Assembly (NCBI RefSeq): GCF_000745005.1
Contig: NZ_JQNB01000001.1
Span: forward strand, 1,791,501-1,855,500
DNA from: Luteibacter sp. 9135
GTDB lineage: Bacteria; Pseudomonadota; Gammaproteobacteria; Xanthomonadales; Rhodanobacteraceae
Reading direction: 5' to 3'
Length of the DNA: 64,000 nucleotides
Shown: positions 27,206-34,899 of the stretch, one piece after another
Layout of the letters: every line of letters begins with the position of its first letter
How positions within the stretch are numbered: the first letter of the stretch is position 1
Program-made: the position numbers and the translations under genes
The notes under the pieces: model-generated
The model's database searches: none
What the model was told of the DNA's origin: nothing
What the model saw: only the letters and a program-made list of their open reading frames with translations

Positions 27206-28573
27206 TCAGCCCAGCAGCATGTTGGCGACGTTCTGCGCCTGCTTGCGGATTTCCGGAATGGCCGTGGATTCCCACAGGGCGCCACGCAGCATGCTGCCCA
27301 TGGCGAACAGGTTGGGCCGGGCCTTGCCGTTGCCGTCCAGCAGGTGGCCGTCGGGCACGGCGCGCAGGCCCAGGCCCAGGGGATCGGGCTGGACCAGGCC
27401 GTCGACCACCAGTTGGCGCACGAGGCGATGTTCGGTGCGCTGGGTATCGGTGTTGAGGCCGACGGTCTGGACGACGAGGTCGTACGACGCCGTACTTTCC
27501 GCGCCCCCGGGCAGCGCGCGCACCACATCCAGCGTGCCTTCCGGCGACAGGCGTACCGCGCGCATGCGGCCACGCCCACGCTCGAAGCGGCCTTCGGCTT
27601 CCAGTCGTGTCGCGGCGGCGGCCACCTGCGGCGGCATGCGATGACGCGCCCGCTCCCACGCCCAACGTGCGTGACGCAGGAAACGCGACCGTTCGGCGCG
27701 TGGCAGGTCGCGCCACAGGCCCTGGGTATGCGGGCGCATGCCGTCGATCACGGTGCGCCAGTCCTTCGCGTTGGCCGTGGCCTCGCGCAACCGACGCAGC
27801 CACACGCGCACGTTCGGATCGTCCTGCATCGCCTCGACCAGTTCCGAGCCGTCGTCCGTGGGTGCGGAGGCGGCGGCCAGGTGCGGCTCGGGCAGCTTGC
27901 CGTGGCGGGACAGGGCGGTGAAGTGGGCGTTGGGCCAATGCGCCGACAGTTCGAGCAGGACGTCGACGGCGGTGAGGCCAAGCCCGATGACGAGCACGCG
28001 CAGGGGGCGATCGTCGTGCTGCACGCTGGCCAGGAACGGCCAGGGATCGGTGACGTAGCGGCCGCTGGCGATGGCGGCGTCCTCGACGCCCGCCAGGGGG
28101 CGCGGCGGCAACGAACCGATGGCCAGCACCGCGGCGTCGGCATGGGATTCCTCGTCGCCGTAGCCGATGGTCACGCCGTCGGCCGTAGGCACCAGCGCAT
28201 CGGCGTCGAACGGATGCACGTTGATATCGTGGCCCAGCGAGGCGGCGTGTTTCACCGCCTGCTCCACGCGCGACTGGAGGAAATCGCCGTAGAGGCGCCG
28301 TGGCAGGAAGTCGGAACCCTTGACCGAGGGGTCCAGCGCCTGGGCGTACTCGAGGAAACCGCCCGGCTTGCTGACGAACATGCCCATGGAGGCGGCACGT
28401 ACGTTCAACAGGTGGCGTTCCGAGGGCGTGCCATAGGCGATGCCACGGCCGGCCGCCGGCGCGCCGGCGTACCAGTCCAGGTGCAAGGGCCGGGGCGTAC
28501 GCCGCTCCAGCAACTCACTCACCAGCGTCGCCGCTGCCGCGCCACCGCCGATGATGGCGACTTTATGAAACAT
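27206..28573 (-). CDS. FAD/NAD(P)-binding oxidoreductase (NAD_binding_9 type)
   Basis: 455 residues. An N-terminal Rossmann motif IIGGGAAAATLVSELL (residues 7-22) binds FAD, and a second, VLVIGLGLTAVDVLLELS, lies near the middle. The GIAYGTPSERHLLNVRAASMG stretch is typical of the FAD-NAD(P)-binding family with pfam13454, often paired with thiol or siderophore metabolism genes. The reaction is not known. It ends 29 nt before cls and begins 46 nt after the thiol dioxygenase on the same strand, suggesting a unit of three. Confidence 0.82.
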   Translation of the reverse strand: MFHKVAIIGGGAAAATLVSELLERRTPRPLHLDWYAGAPAAGRGIAYGTPSERHLLNVRAASMGMFVSKPGGFLEYAQALDPSVKGSDFLPRRLYGDFLQSRVEQAVKHAASLGHDINVHPFDADALVPTADGVTIGYGDEESHADAAVLAIGSLPPRPLAGVEDAAIASGRYVTDPWPFLASVQHDDRPLRVLVIGLGLTAVDVLLELSAHWPNAHFTALSRHGKLPEPHLAAASAPTDDGSELVEAMQDDPNVRVWLRRLREATANAKDWRTVIDGMRPHTQGLWRDLPRAERSRFLRHARWAWERARHRMPPQVAAAATRLEAEGRFERGRGRMRAVRLSPEGTLDVVRALPGGAESTASYDLVVQTVGLNTDTQRTEHRLVRQLVVDGLVQPDPLGLGLRAVPDGHLLDGNGKARPNLFAMGSMLRGALWESTAIPEIRKQAQNVANMLLG

Positions 28574-28619
28574 GCTGTTGGTCCTTCGCCCGATGGCTGG
28601 GGTGGAGGGCCGTAGACCG

Positions 28620-29213
28620 TCAGGCCGTCAGGCGTCCCGCGATAATCGATTGCCTCGGTCGTGCGATCCAGTGTCCCGAGGGACCTGGTTGCTCGTACGC
28701 GAGATACTGTGCCAGATCGCCACCGTACACGTGAAGCGTGAGCGCCGTGTCGTGCCGCGACAAATTGCGGCAGCGGTGGGCGTGCGTCTCGGTGGCGTCG
28801 AACCATGTGGCGTCCCCGGGACCAAGCCACGTGCGCCCGGTGCTGCGTAGGGCGTGCTCGTCGCCGTGGGGACGGTCGAACGATTCCACTTCCAGCGCGC
28901 CCGAGATGGTGGCTTCGAGCCCCCACAGCCCGCCATGGTCGTGCACCGGCGTGACATAACCCGGCGGCCAGGCCATGACCAGCACGCTGACCGGTCGCTT
29001 CGACCGCTCGGCGAGTATCCAGCGCTCGAAGCCACGGCGACGCTCACGCAACGGCCCCAGGGCCTGGGCCAATTCCTGGCTGTGGGCATGGAGCGCACGG
29101 CCGAGATCTCGCCCCATCGAGGCGAGATCCGGGTGCTCCACGTCCGACAGGTCGAAGGCGATATCGCGCAACGTCCTGACGATGGAAAAACGCTTACCCA
29201 TGGGCTGGGCCAT
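28620..29213 (-). CDS. Cysteine dioxygenase-family thiol dioxygenase
   Basis: 197 residues, a single cupin. The iron ligands are His-x-His in GYVTPVHDHGGLWG and a third His in THAHRCRN; the strand TALTLHVYGGDL follows, as in the family. These enzymes oxidise a thiol such as cysteine or 3-mercaptopropionate to the sulfinate using O2 and Fe(II). The substrate cannot be decided from what I see. Start: ATG at 29213 (MAQPMGKRF); a second ATG four codons later is possible. The gene borders the structured repeat region. Confidence 0.83.
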   Translation of the reverse strand: MAQPMGKRFSIVRTLRDIAFDLSDVEHPDLASMGRDLGRALHAHSQELAQALGPLRERRRGFERWILAERSKRPVSVLVMAWPPGYVTPVHDHGGLWGLEATISGALEVESFDRPHGDEHALRSTGRTWLGPGDATWFDATETHAHRCRNLSRHDTALTLHVYGGDLAQYLAYEQPGPSGHWIARPRQSIIAGRLTA

Positions 29214-29290
29214 CTCGGGAATTCACTGGAGGAAAGTGGACCACGGAGGCCGTTAAACCGTCGTAACTCTTGAGCTTGGGTCTTGGAGCA

Positions 29291-29528
29291 AGAGCCGGCG
29301 GGTGCCACCCTCGGGGCCACGCCTGCGGCGACCCGTCAATGAAGGGCCGCTCCGCGACCGTATATCTAATTCCCCTACGGGGCGGGTCGGGCTTCGAACG
29401 GAGGTTTCCGATTCGACATCCTGTCTCAGCGGAAACGGCCGGCCGTCCTGGCCGGCCCCCTTCGGGCTTTTTCCGTTCGAAGCCCTCGCCTGCGGCTACC
29501 GGCCCCGAGGGTGGCACCCGCCGGCTCT
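29291..29528 (+). repeat. Structured repeat element, copy A (238 bp, 28-bp terminal inverted repeats)
   Basis: Perfect terminal repeats at 29291-29318 and 29501-29528. Nested inside: hairpin CGCC-TGC-GGCG (29320-29330), CCCC-TAC-GGGG (29372-29382), a 14-bp stem 29389-29402 with 29472-29485, GTTTCCG/CGGAAAC (29404-29410 and 29430-29436) enclosing GACA-TCC-TGTC, GGCCGGCC-N5-GGCCGGCC (29437-29457), CCC-TTC-GGG (29458-29466) and GCC-TGC-GGC (29488-29496). The reverse complement of copy B aligns to it end to end. Length differs by 5 bp, so no reading frame is conserved. Similarity continues past the right end in a CTGAGGT-GGGTGT tract. Confidence 0.85.
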
Positions 29529-29642
29529 TTCGACGACTGAGGTTGGGTGTGGGAAAAGCTAAGAGCTGGGTTTCGCTTCGTGGCTGGGAACGCTGGCTTG
29601 CCTGCTTTGCATGGCATCGGTCGCCTTAGGTGTGTCGAGGGT

Positions 29643-29740
29643 TCGCGCACGTGCGTGCGCTCCTACCCCACCGGCAGACCATGCGTTGGGCATGCCACGA
29701 CCTGCCCTACCCCTGGGGTAGGAGCGCACGATGTGCGCGA
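29643..29740. repeat. Two REP elements between the structured repeats
   Basis: A reverse copy at 29643-29666 (4-nt-loop variant, as at 5264-5287) and a forward copy at 29718-29740 (GTAG foot, GCGCAC-GAT-GTGCGC). They lie near the centre of the 302-bp spacer separating copies A and B. Confidence 0.8.
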
Positions 29741-29830
29741 AAAGCCAACAAAGCGCTGACGCAGTAACCCCGAACGCTGCTTGCTCACCCACACTCGCTG
29801 CTCGCCCAACACCCCACCTCAGCTTGAGGA

Positions 29831-30073
29831 AGAGCCGGCGGGTAGCCCCCTCGGGGCCGGTAGCCGCAGGCGAGGGCTTCGAACGGACAAGGCCGCGTAG
29901 CGGGGCCGGCCAGGACGGCCGGCCATTTTCGCTGAGCCATGGATGGCGAATCGAAAATCCCCGTGCGAAGCCCGACCCGGGCCCGTAGGGCAAATAGATA
30001 TACGGCCGCGGACGCGGCCCTTCATTGACGGGTCGCCGCAGGCGTGGCCCCGAGGGGGCTACCCGCCGGCTCT
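29831..30073 (-). repeat. Structured repeat element, copy B (243 bp), opposite orientation to copy A
   Basis: Terminal repeats 29831-29858 and 30046-30073 are again perfect, though their sequence differs from copy A at several places on both sides (AGCCCCC/GGGGGCT against GCCACCC/GGGTGGC). Internal hairpins on the plus strand: CCGC-GTA-GCGG (29893-29903), GGCCGGCC-AGGAC-GGCCGGCC (29904-29924), ATTTTCG/CGAAAAT (29925-29931 and 29952-29958), GCCC-GTA-GGGC (29981-29991), GGCCGCG-GA-CGCGGCC (30004-30019) and CGCC-GCA-GGCG (30034-30044). Each matches a hairpin of copy A with compensated stem changes. Confidence 0.85.
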
Positions 30074-30225
30074 TGCTCGAACGCCCCAAGGCGCCAAGCC
30101 CCAACGCGATGCCAAAGGCGAGCCCTCCCAAAAAAGTCATCCAACGCCTTTAAACCTTCCCCCACCCAACAGCATCCTAGGCTGCGAACCCGCCCACCGG
30201 CCGGCCTGTCACGGAGTGCATTGCC

Positions 30226-30519
30226 ATGATCGTCCTCACCTCGCTCGTTATCCTGTTCGCCGGCTTCTGGCTGGTCTTTGCGTTGGTCGGCGCCGTGCTG
30301 AAGCTGGTTTTCGGCGTCATCGGCGGCGTGTTCAGCGTGTTTGCCAGCCTGCTTGGCGCGGTGATCGGCGGTATCGCCATGCTGCTGGTGGCGCCCGTGG
30401 TCGCCCTGGCGCTGCTGCCGGTGCTGTTGCCCGTGGCCGTGCTGGCCCTGATCGTCTGGGCAATTGCGCGGGCTACCCGCCGCCAGCCCGACGTGGTGGT
30501 GATGCAGGCGCCCCGTTGA
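30226..30519 (+). CDS. Small hydrophobic membrane protein
   Basis: 97 residues, nearly all hydrophobic: two or three transmembrane stretches (MIVLTSLVILFAGFWLVFAL, then a Gly/Val-rich glycine-zipper-like region, then VLLPVAVLALIVWAIA) ending in a short basic tail RATRRQPDVV. No recognised family. It is the first gene after the structured repeats and is convergent with the TonB-like gene, with a strong hairpin over its stop codon. Confidence 0.65.
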   Translation: MIVLTSLVILFAGFWLVFALVGAVLKLVFGVIGGVFSVFASLLGAVIGGIAMLLVAPVVALALLPVLLPVAVLALIVWAIARATRRQPDVVVMQAPR

Positions 30520-30529
30520 GGGCGCCTGC
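30504..30529. terminator. Hairpin between convergent genes
   Basis: GCAGGCGCCC and GGGCGCCTGC form a perfect 10-bp stem with a 6-nt loop spanning the stop codon of the small membrane protein. There is no U-tract on either side, so termination is plausible but unproven. Confidence 0.4.
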
Positions 30530-30543
30530 GCGGCACGCTTGTC

Positions 30544-31212
30544 TTAGAGGTTCTTCAGGTCGAACGTGATGGGGATGCGCGCCCACGCCTGCACGGTGTG
30601 GCCGTCGCGCTGGGCAGGCTGGAACCGCCACTTTGCCAGCACCTGGTCGCGTGCCGCCTTGTCCAGCACGCTGTGGCCGCTGCTGCTTTCGATCACCACG
30701 TCCAGCGGTTTTCCGGCTTCGTCCACCAGTACGCGCAGGGTGACCGTGCCCTGCATGCGGCCGCCGATGGCCATGCGCGGGTAGGCCGGCGCGGGCGCCG
30801 AGACATAGGCCAGCGTGGCCTCCACCGGTGCGCTGGGGACGTCGGCGGTGGCGGTCGGCGCCACGGTCGGTACCGCGGGCACCATCGGTGCGCTGCCCTC
30901 GTCGGTGGGCACCGCCGTCTGCACGGGTGGCGAGGTAATGGGCCGGGTCACGGTGGTGACGGTGCGGGGCGGTTTGACCGGGAGCGGCTTGAGGGCGACG
31001 GGCGGTGGCGCGGGAACGGGTTTGGGTTCGGCCATGTGTTCGATCAGTCGGATCGGTTCCTGGGCCACGGGGGCCGAGACCAGGTTGGCCACCATGGGAC
31101 GCATGACGGCGACGAGTGCGGCGGCGTTGAGGGCGATCGCCGCGCTCATCGCGACGATGCGGACGGTATCCGGATGCACTCCGGCGAGGACGGACGGACG
31201 GGCGAACGACAT
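30544..31212 (-). CDS. TonB-family energy transducer
   Basis: 222 residues. One N-terminal transmembrane helix (IVAMSAAIALNAAALVAVM), a Pro/Val-rich periplasmic spacer (EPKPVPAPPPVALKPLPVKPP), and a C-terminal TonB domain (about 140-222) with YPRMAIGGRMQGTVTLRVLVDEAG and the KAARDQVLAKWRFQPA signature. It would couple the proton-motive force to outer-membrane TonB-dependent receptors such as the one at 38.4-41.4 kb. No exbB or exbD is adjacent. Confidence 0.88.
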   Translation of the reverse strand: MSFARPSVLAGVHPDTVRIVAMSAAIALNAAALVAVMRPMVANLVSAPVAQEPIRLIEHMAEPKPVPAPPPVALKPLPVKPPRTVTTVTRPITSPPVQTAVPTDEGSAPMVPAVPTVAPTATADVPSAPVEATLAYVSAPAPAYPRMAIGGRMQGTVTLRVLVDEAGKPLDVVIESSSGHSVLDKAARDQVLAKWRFQPAQRDGHTVQAWARIPITFDLKNL

Positions 31213-31386
31213 GAGCCACCTCCTGCAACGTGGGGGAAGGTGAAGCGCGGTCGGGAAGACGGCCGGGCATGGCCGGCGGGGATCGTGTTCGGGTCCGGTT
31301 GCAGGTTAGGCAGGCTTTGGGAAAAGTTGCAAGAGGGCCGTCTGGACGGCCAAATCGGTCAGTGCTGACGCGTCAGCGCGTCGCCC

Positions 31387-32214
31387 TCAGTGAGCTACCA
31401 GCATCGGTACGTCCGATTGCATGAACAGGTAGCGGGTGGTGCCGCCCAGCACCATTTCCGAGAGGCGCGAACGACCCCAGGCGCCCATCACGATGAGGTC
31501 GGCGTTTTCCGCATGGGCGGTATCGAGCAGGGCGGGGCCCGGCGCGGAAGCCGCTCCGTCGCCGAGCGGGCGCACCTCGGCCTGTACGCCGTGCGTGTCC
31601 AGCCAGGTGCGGATGTCGGTATGCGGCAGGGCGCAGGTGCCCGGATCCTCGTCGCGGCTGCCGTCGATGACGGTGACGCGCGTGGCCTTGCGCAGCAGCG
31701 GCAGCGACGAGCGGACGGCCAGTGCCGATTCCCGGCTGCCGCTCCAGGCCACCAGCACGTGCTCGCCCAGCGTCCTTACGGGGGCTGCCTCGGGCACTAC
31801 CAGCACGCCGCGGCTGGAGCCGAACACCGTACGCGACACCACGCCAAAACCGACGGGGGCGTCGCCACGCAGGGTGGACGAGCGCTCCATCACCAGCAGG
31901 TCGTAACCGGCGGCGGCGTGGGTCAGCACCGTGACGGTGTCGCCGTTGCCGACCCGCCAGTTGCCCTGCAAGCCGGCCGTCAGCATCAGGTCGGTCCACT
32001 CGCTGACCACGGCCCGGGCGTCGGCGGCGCGCTGGCGCACGGCATCCAGTTGCATGGGCACGGCCTCGGGCACGGTGAACGCGGCGGCCGGCAGGTCGAC
32101 CACGTGCAGGGCATCCAGACGTGAGCCCAGGCGGACGGCCAGGGCGACGGCGGCGCGCAGGCCGGCACCCTGGGGCGGGAGGCGGGCGATGTGCACGAGC
32201 AGTTCGAGGGTCAT
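31387..32214 (-). CDS. Universal stress protein (UspA family)
   Basis: 275 residues. The C-terminal half shows the Usp fold with the ATP-binding GAWGRSRLSEMVLGGTTRYL pattern (G-2x-G-9x-G-T/S). The N-terminal half looks like a degenerate second Usp repeat (TLELLVHIARLPPQG...YDLLVMERSSTLRGD), so this is a tandem-type Usp. Such proteins act in stress survival in the cytosol. The ATG at 32214 is preferred; a 42-residue N-terminal extension would cover the control region. Divergent from the hemolysin III gene. Confidence 0.85.
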   Translation of the reverse strand: MTLELLVHIARLPPQGAGLRAAVALAVRLGSRLDALHVVDLPAAAFTVPEAVPMQLDAVRQRAADARAVVSEWTDLMLTAGLQGNWRVGNGDTVTVLTHAAAGYDLLVMERSSTLRGDAPVGFGVVSRTVFGSSRGVLVVPEAAPVRTLGEHVLVAWSGSRESALAVRSSLPLLRKATRVTVIDGSRDEDPGTCALPHTDIRTWLDTHGVQAEVRPLGDGAASAPGPALLDTAHAENADLIVMGAWGRSRLSEMVLGGTTRYLFMQSDVPMLVAH

Positions 32215-32338
32215 GCCCCATGGAACAACGGCAGGGCCGCTCTGGTCAATCCGGGCAAAAACCTGCGGCAATGCGACCTTTTCTCGATAACGGACCGAAT
32301 CGGTTATCTTCGGCGTTCGACTTATTCCGGAAAAGCCC

Positions 32339-33007
32339 ATGTCTTTCGACAGCGCCCAGCCGCGCTATCCCCTCGGAGAAGAAGTCGCCAGCAGCGTGAT
32401 TCACGGCATCGGTCTGGTGCTGAGCATTGCCGGTCTCGCCGTGCTCGTGGCGTTTTCGGTCATGTACGGCGACACGCGTACCGTGGTGGCCAGTTCGGTG
32501 TTCGGCGCCACGCTGATCCTGCTGTATGCGGCGTCCACCCTGTATCACTCCATCCCAGGCGCGGCCGCGAAGCGGGTCCTGCGTACGTGCGATCACATCG
32601 CCATCTTCCTGCTGATCGCCGGCACCTATACGCCCTTTACGCTGCTGGCGCTGCATGGCGCCTGGCGCTGGGGCCTGTTCTCCACCATCTGGACGCTGGC
32701 GATCCTCGGCAGCTTGGCCGAACTGGGCATGCTCAAGCGCTACCGCAAGGCGGCCGTGATCATGTACGTGGGGATGGGCTGGGTGGCGGCCGTCGCTGTC
32801 CAGCCACTCCGCGAGAGCGTGCCCACGGGTGGGCTGTTGCTGCTCCTGGCCGGCGGCCTGGCCTACACCGGCGGCGTGCCGTTCTACATCGCGCGCAAGC
32901 TGCCTTACCACCACGCGATCTGGCACGTCTTCGTGCTGGCCGGCAGCGTGTGCCACTTCTTCGCCGTCCTGTTTTACCTCATCCCACAGGGGCCCGCCAC
33001 GCACTGA
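32339..33007 (+). CDS. Hemolysin III family (TrhA/PAQR-type) membrane protein
   Basis: 222 residues, seven predicted transmembrane helices. The family hallmarks are EEVASSVIHGIGLVLSIAGL, STLYHSIPGAAAKRVLRTCDHIAIFLLIAGTYTP and YHHAIWHVFVLAGSVCHFF, which supply the conserved metal-binding His and Asp of the PAQR fold. E. coli TrhA (YqfA) influences membrane-lipid homeostasis; 'hemolysin' is a historical label. Starts 124 nt from the divergent Usp gene. Confidence 0.92.
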   Translation: MSFDSAQPRYPLGEEVASSVIHGIGLVLSIAGLAVLVAFSVMYGDTRTVVASSVFGATLILLYAASTLYHSIPGAAAKRVLRTCDHIAIFLLIAGTYTPFTLLALHGAWRWGLFSTIWTLAILGSLAELGMLKRYRKAAVIMYVGMGWVAAVAVQPLRESVPTGGLLLLLAGGLAYTGGVPFYIARKLPYHHAIWHVFVLAGSVCHFFAVLFYLIPQGPATH

Positions 33008-33022
33008 GGTGCGCGGCGGGCC
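32991..33022. terminator. GC-rich hairpin between convergent genes
   Basis: GGCCCGCC-A-CGCAC pairs with GTGCG-C-GGCGGGCC around TGAG, the loop containing the hemolysin III stop codon. No U-tract follows. Confidence 0.4.
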
Positions 33023-33047
33023 GTAGCAGGCCGGGCGATGGCCCGTG

Positions 33048-34826
33048 TCAGGGCGAGGCGTTGGCTTTCGTTGCCGTTCCGGGCATGAACCGGGTGCGTA
33101 CGGCCTCGGCCAGCAGGTCGGGTGGCAACAGGCCCTGGGCGATCAGGAAATCGTTGAACGCCTTGCGATCGAAGGCAGCGCCCAGCCGGGTCTGCGTTTC
33201 CGCACGCAATTGCAGGATGCGCGTATAGCCGTAGAAATACGCGGTGGCCTGGCCGGGCGAATTCAGCGTGTAGCGATCCAGTTCCTGCCGCGCCATCGGC
33301 TCGGACAAGCCGACGTCGTTCACGAGGATGTCGTGGGCGCGTTCGCGCGATACCAGCCCGAGGTTGAGCATGGGGTCGAGGAAGGCGCGCGCCGCGCGCA
33401 GCAGGCGGAACTGCAAGGCGATGAACTGCCCCGCCGGCGGCTCGTAAGGCATCATCTCCGCTTCCGAATACAGCGCCCAGCCTTCCACGTTCACGCTGTT
33501 GAAGGCGAACAGGCTGCGGGTCAGCGACACGCCCTGTTCCACCATCGCGGCAAACTGCAACTCGTGGCCCGGGCGTCCTTCGTGCGCCGTGAGCGTCCAG
33601 GCGGCGGCCTCGAAGGTGAAGTCGTCGTACGCCTGGCTGGCATCGCCGTTGGCCGGCGGGTTGCCGGAGGTCAGCACGAACGTGCCGCGCTGTCCGGTGT
33701 TGTCGATGAAAGGCGGCGGGTCCATGTGCGGTGCGGGCGTGCGCGCGCTCTCTGCCTCCGACGCCAGGCGCATGGCCATCTGCCGCTTCGGCAGTTCCAC
33801 GATGCGCTGCGTGCGGATGGTGTCCTCGATCTTGCCCAGCACCGTGTGGTAGGTCGATTCCACCTTGTCCTTGGGCAGCTGCTTCTTCTTCAGCGCCTTG
33901 AGCACGGCGCGGTAATCGCCGTTCGGCAGGCCTTCGGCCTTCGCGACCACGGGGGCCAGCATCTGCAGCGCATAGGTGGTTTCCATGAACTCCAGCTGCG
34001 CCCGGCCGATCAGGTCGCGCGGGGCGATATCCAGGCCCACCTGCTCCAGGTTGTACGCATACAGCGGCTCGGGCAGGCGGAAGTCCGTGCGCGAGCGCGG
34101 CAGCACCGTGGCTTTCACCCAGGCGTTGTATGCCTTCAGCTGGGTATCGAGCCGGTTCATGGCCTCGTCGCTGCCGGGGATCTTCTTCTCGGCGAACAGT
34201 TTGCGGATGCCGTCGACATAGCGCTGCGTGTTGCCCAGCTTCTGTTCGACGTCGGCCTTGACGGGGCCCAGCAGGGCCTCGTTGCCCAGCCGCTCGGTGG
34301 TGCGCGCGCGGGCCTGGTCGACCAGCGGCGTGCAGCCGGGGGTCATGCCGACATAGCACTTCAGGCGGCCCAGCGCGGCCTTGTTCTGTGCGGGCGTGCT
34401 TTCCTCGTTCAGCAGCGAGAACTCGCCGCTGAAGACGATCTGCCCGGCGTCGTACCAGGGAATGAGGTACTGGTCGTCGAGGTCGATGCCCTTGATGCTG
34501 CCCGCGACCTGCTTGGCCAGGATCTGCAGGTCCTGCCGGACGTTCGGGTCCTTTTCCTCGGCCAGCCGGTCAGCCACCTTGCGGGCTACCTCCACCAGGG
34601 CGGCGCGCTGGCGCTTGTCCACGTCCGGGCCCAGGTCGACGATCTTCTCGTCGTAACCCTTGATGCCGATGTCGGTGGCGGATTCCGGACTGAAGCGCGC
34701 GGTGACGTCCAGCAGCGGCTGGGCGTCGGCATTGCTGCGCGCGATCCAGGCCGGCGGTGCCGTTTCCGCGTGCAGCGTGCCGACGGCGAACGTGATGGCC
34801 GCCGCGAGGGCGAGTGGTCTGAACAT
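33048..34826 (-). CDS. DUF885 family protein, putative metallopeptidase
   Basis: 592 residues with signal peptide (MFRPLALAAAITFAVGTLHA), so periplasmic. The DUF885 zinc-site segment LTAHEGRPGHELQF (HExxPGH-type) and the later FNSVNVEGWALYSEAEMMP with the second acidic ligand are complete. DUF885 proteins resemble M32/M3-like carboxypeptidases, and activity on peptides is an inference. I chose ATG 34826 because the signal peptide begins there; the longer open frame upstream overlaps the DUF456 gene antisense-free and has no support. Confidence 0.88.
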   Translation of the reverse strand: MFRPLALAAAITFAVGTLHAETAPPAWIARSNADAQPLLDVTARFSPESATDIGIKGYDEKIVDLGPDVDKRQRAALVEVARKVADRLAEEKDPNVRQDLQILAKQVAGSIKGIDLDDQYLIPWYDAGQIVFSGEFSLLNEESTPAQNKAALGRLKCYVGMTPGCTPLVDQARARTTERLGNEALLGPVKADVEQKLGNTQRYVDGIRKLFAEKKIPGSDEAMNRLDTQLKAYNAWVKATVLPRSRTDFRLPEPLYAYNLEQVGLDIAPRDLIGRAQLEFMETTYALQMLAPVVAKAEGLPNGDYRAVLKALKKKQLPKDKVESTYHTVLGKIEDTIRTQRIVELPKRQMAMRLASEAESARTPAPHMDPPPFIDNTGQRGTFVLTSGNPPANGDASQAYDDFTFEAAAWTLTAHEGRPGHELQFAAMVEQGVSLTRSLFAFNSVNVEGWALYSEAEMMPYEPPAGQFIALQFRLLRAARAFLDPMLNLGLVSRERAHDILVNDVGLSEPMARQELDRYTLNSPGQATAYFYGYTRILQLRAETQTRLGAAFDRKAFNDFLIAQGLLPPDLLAEAVRTRFMPGTATKANASP

Positions 34827-34899
34827 GCGTGGATTCCCCTGTGAGTCGCCCGAGACTAGCCGCTGCGGGTGTCGCAGGCCAATGTGCCGATCGGCGTGG

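Noticed and set aside
27177..27938. N-terminal extension of the cardiolipin synthase frame
   Set aside because: It runs opposite to nothing but overlaps the FAD/NAD(P) gene in another frame on the same strand, is Arg/Pro-rich, and the real protein begins with its membrane helix at 27176.
29302..30140. Overlapping open frames within the structured repeats (Pro/Gly/Arg-rich products)
   Set aside because: Copies A and B differ by 5 bp and small indels, so frames are not kept, while base pairing is. The peptides are by-products of the repeat.
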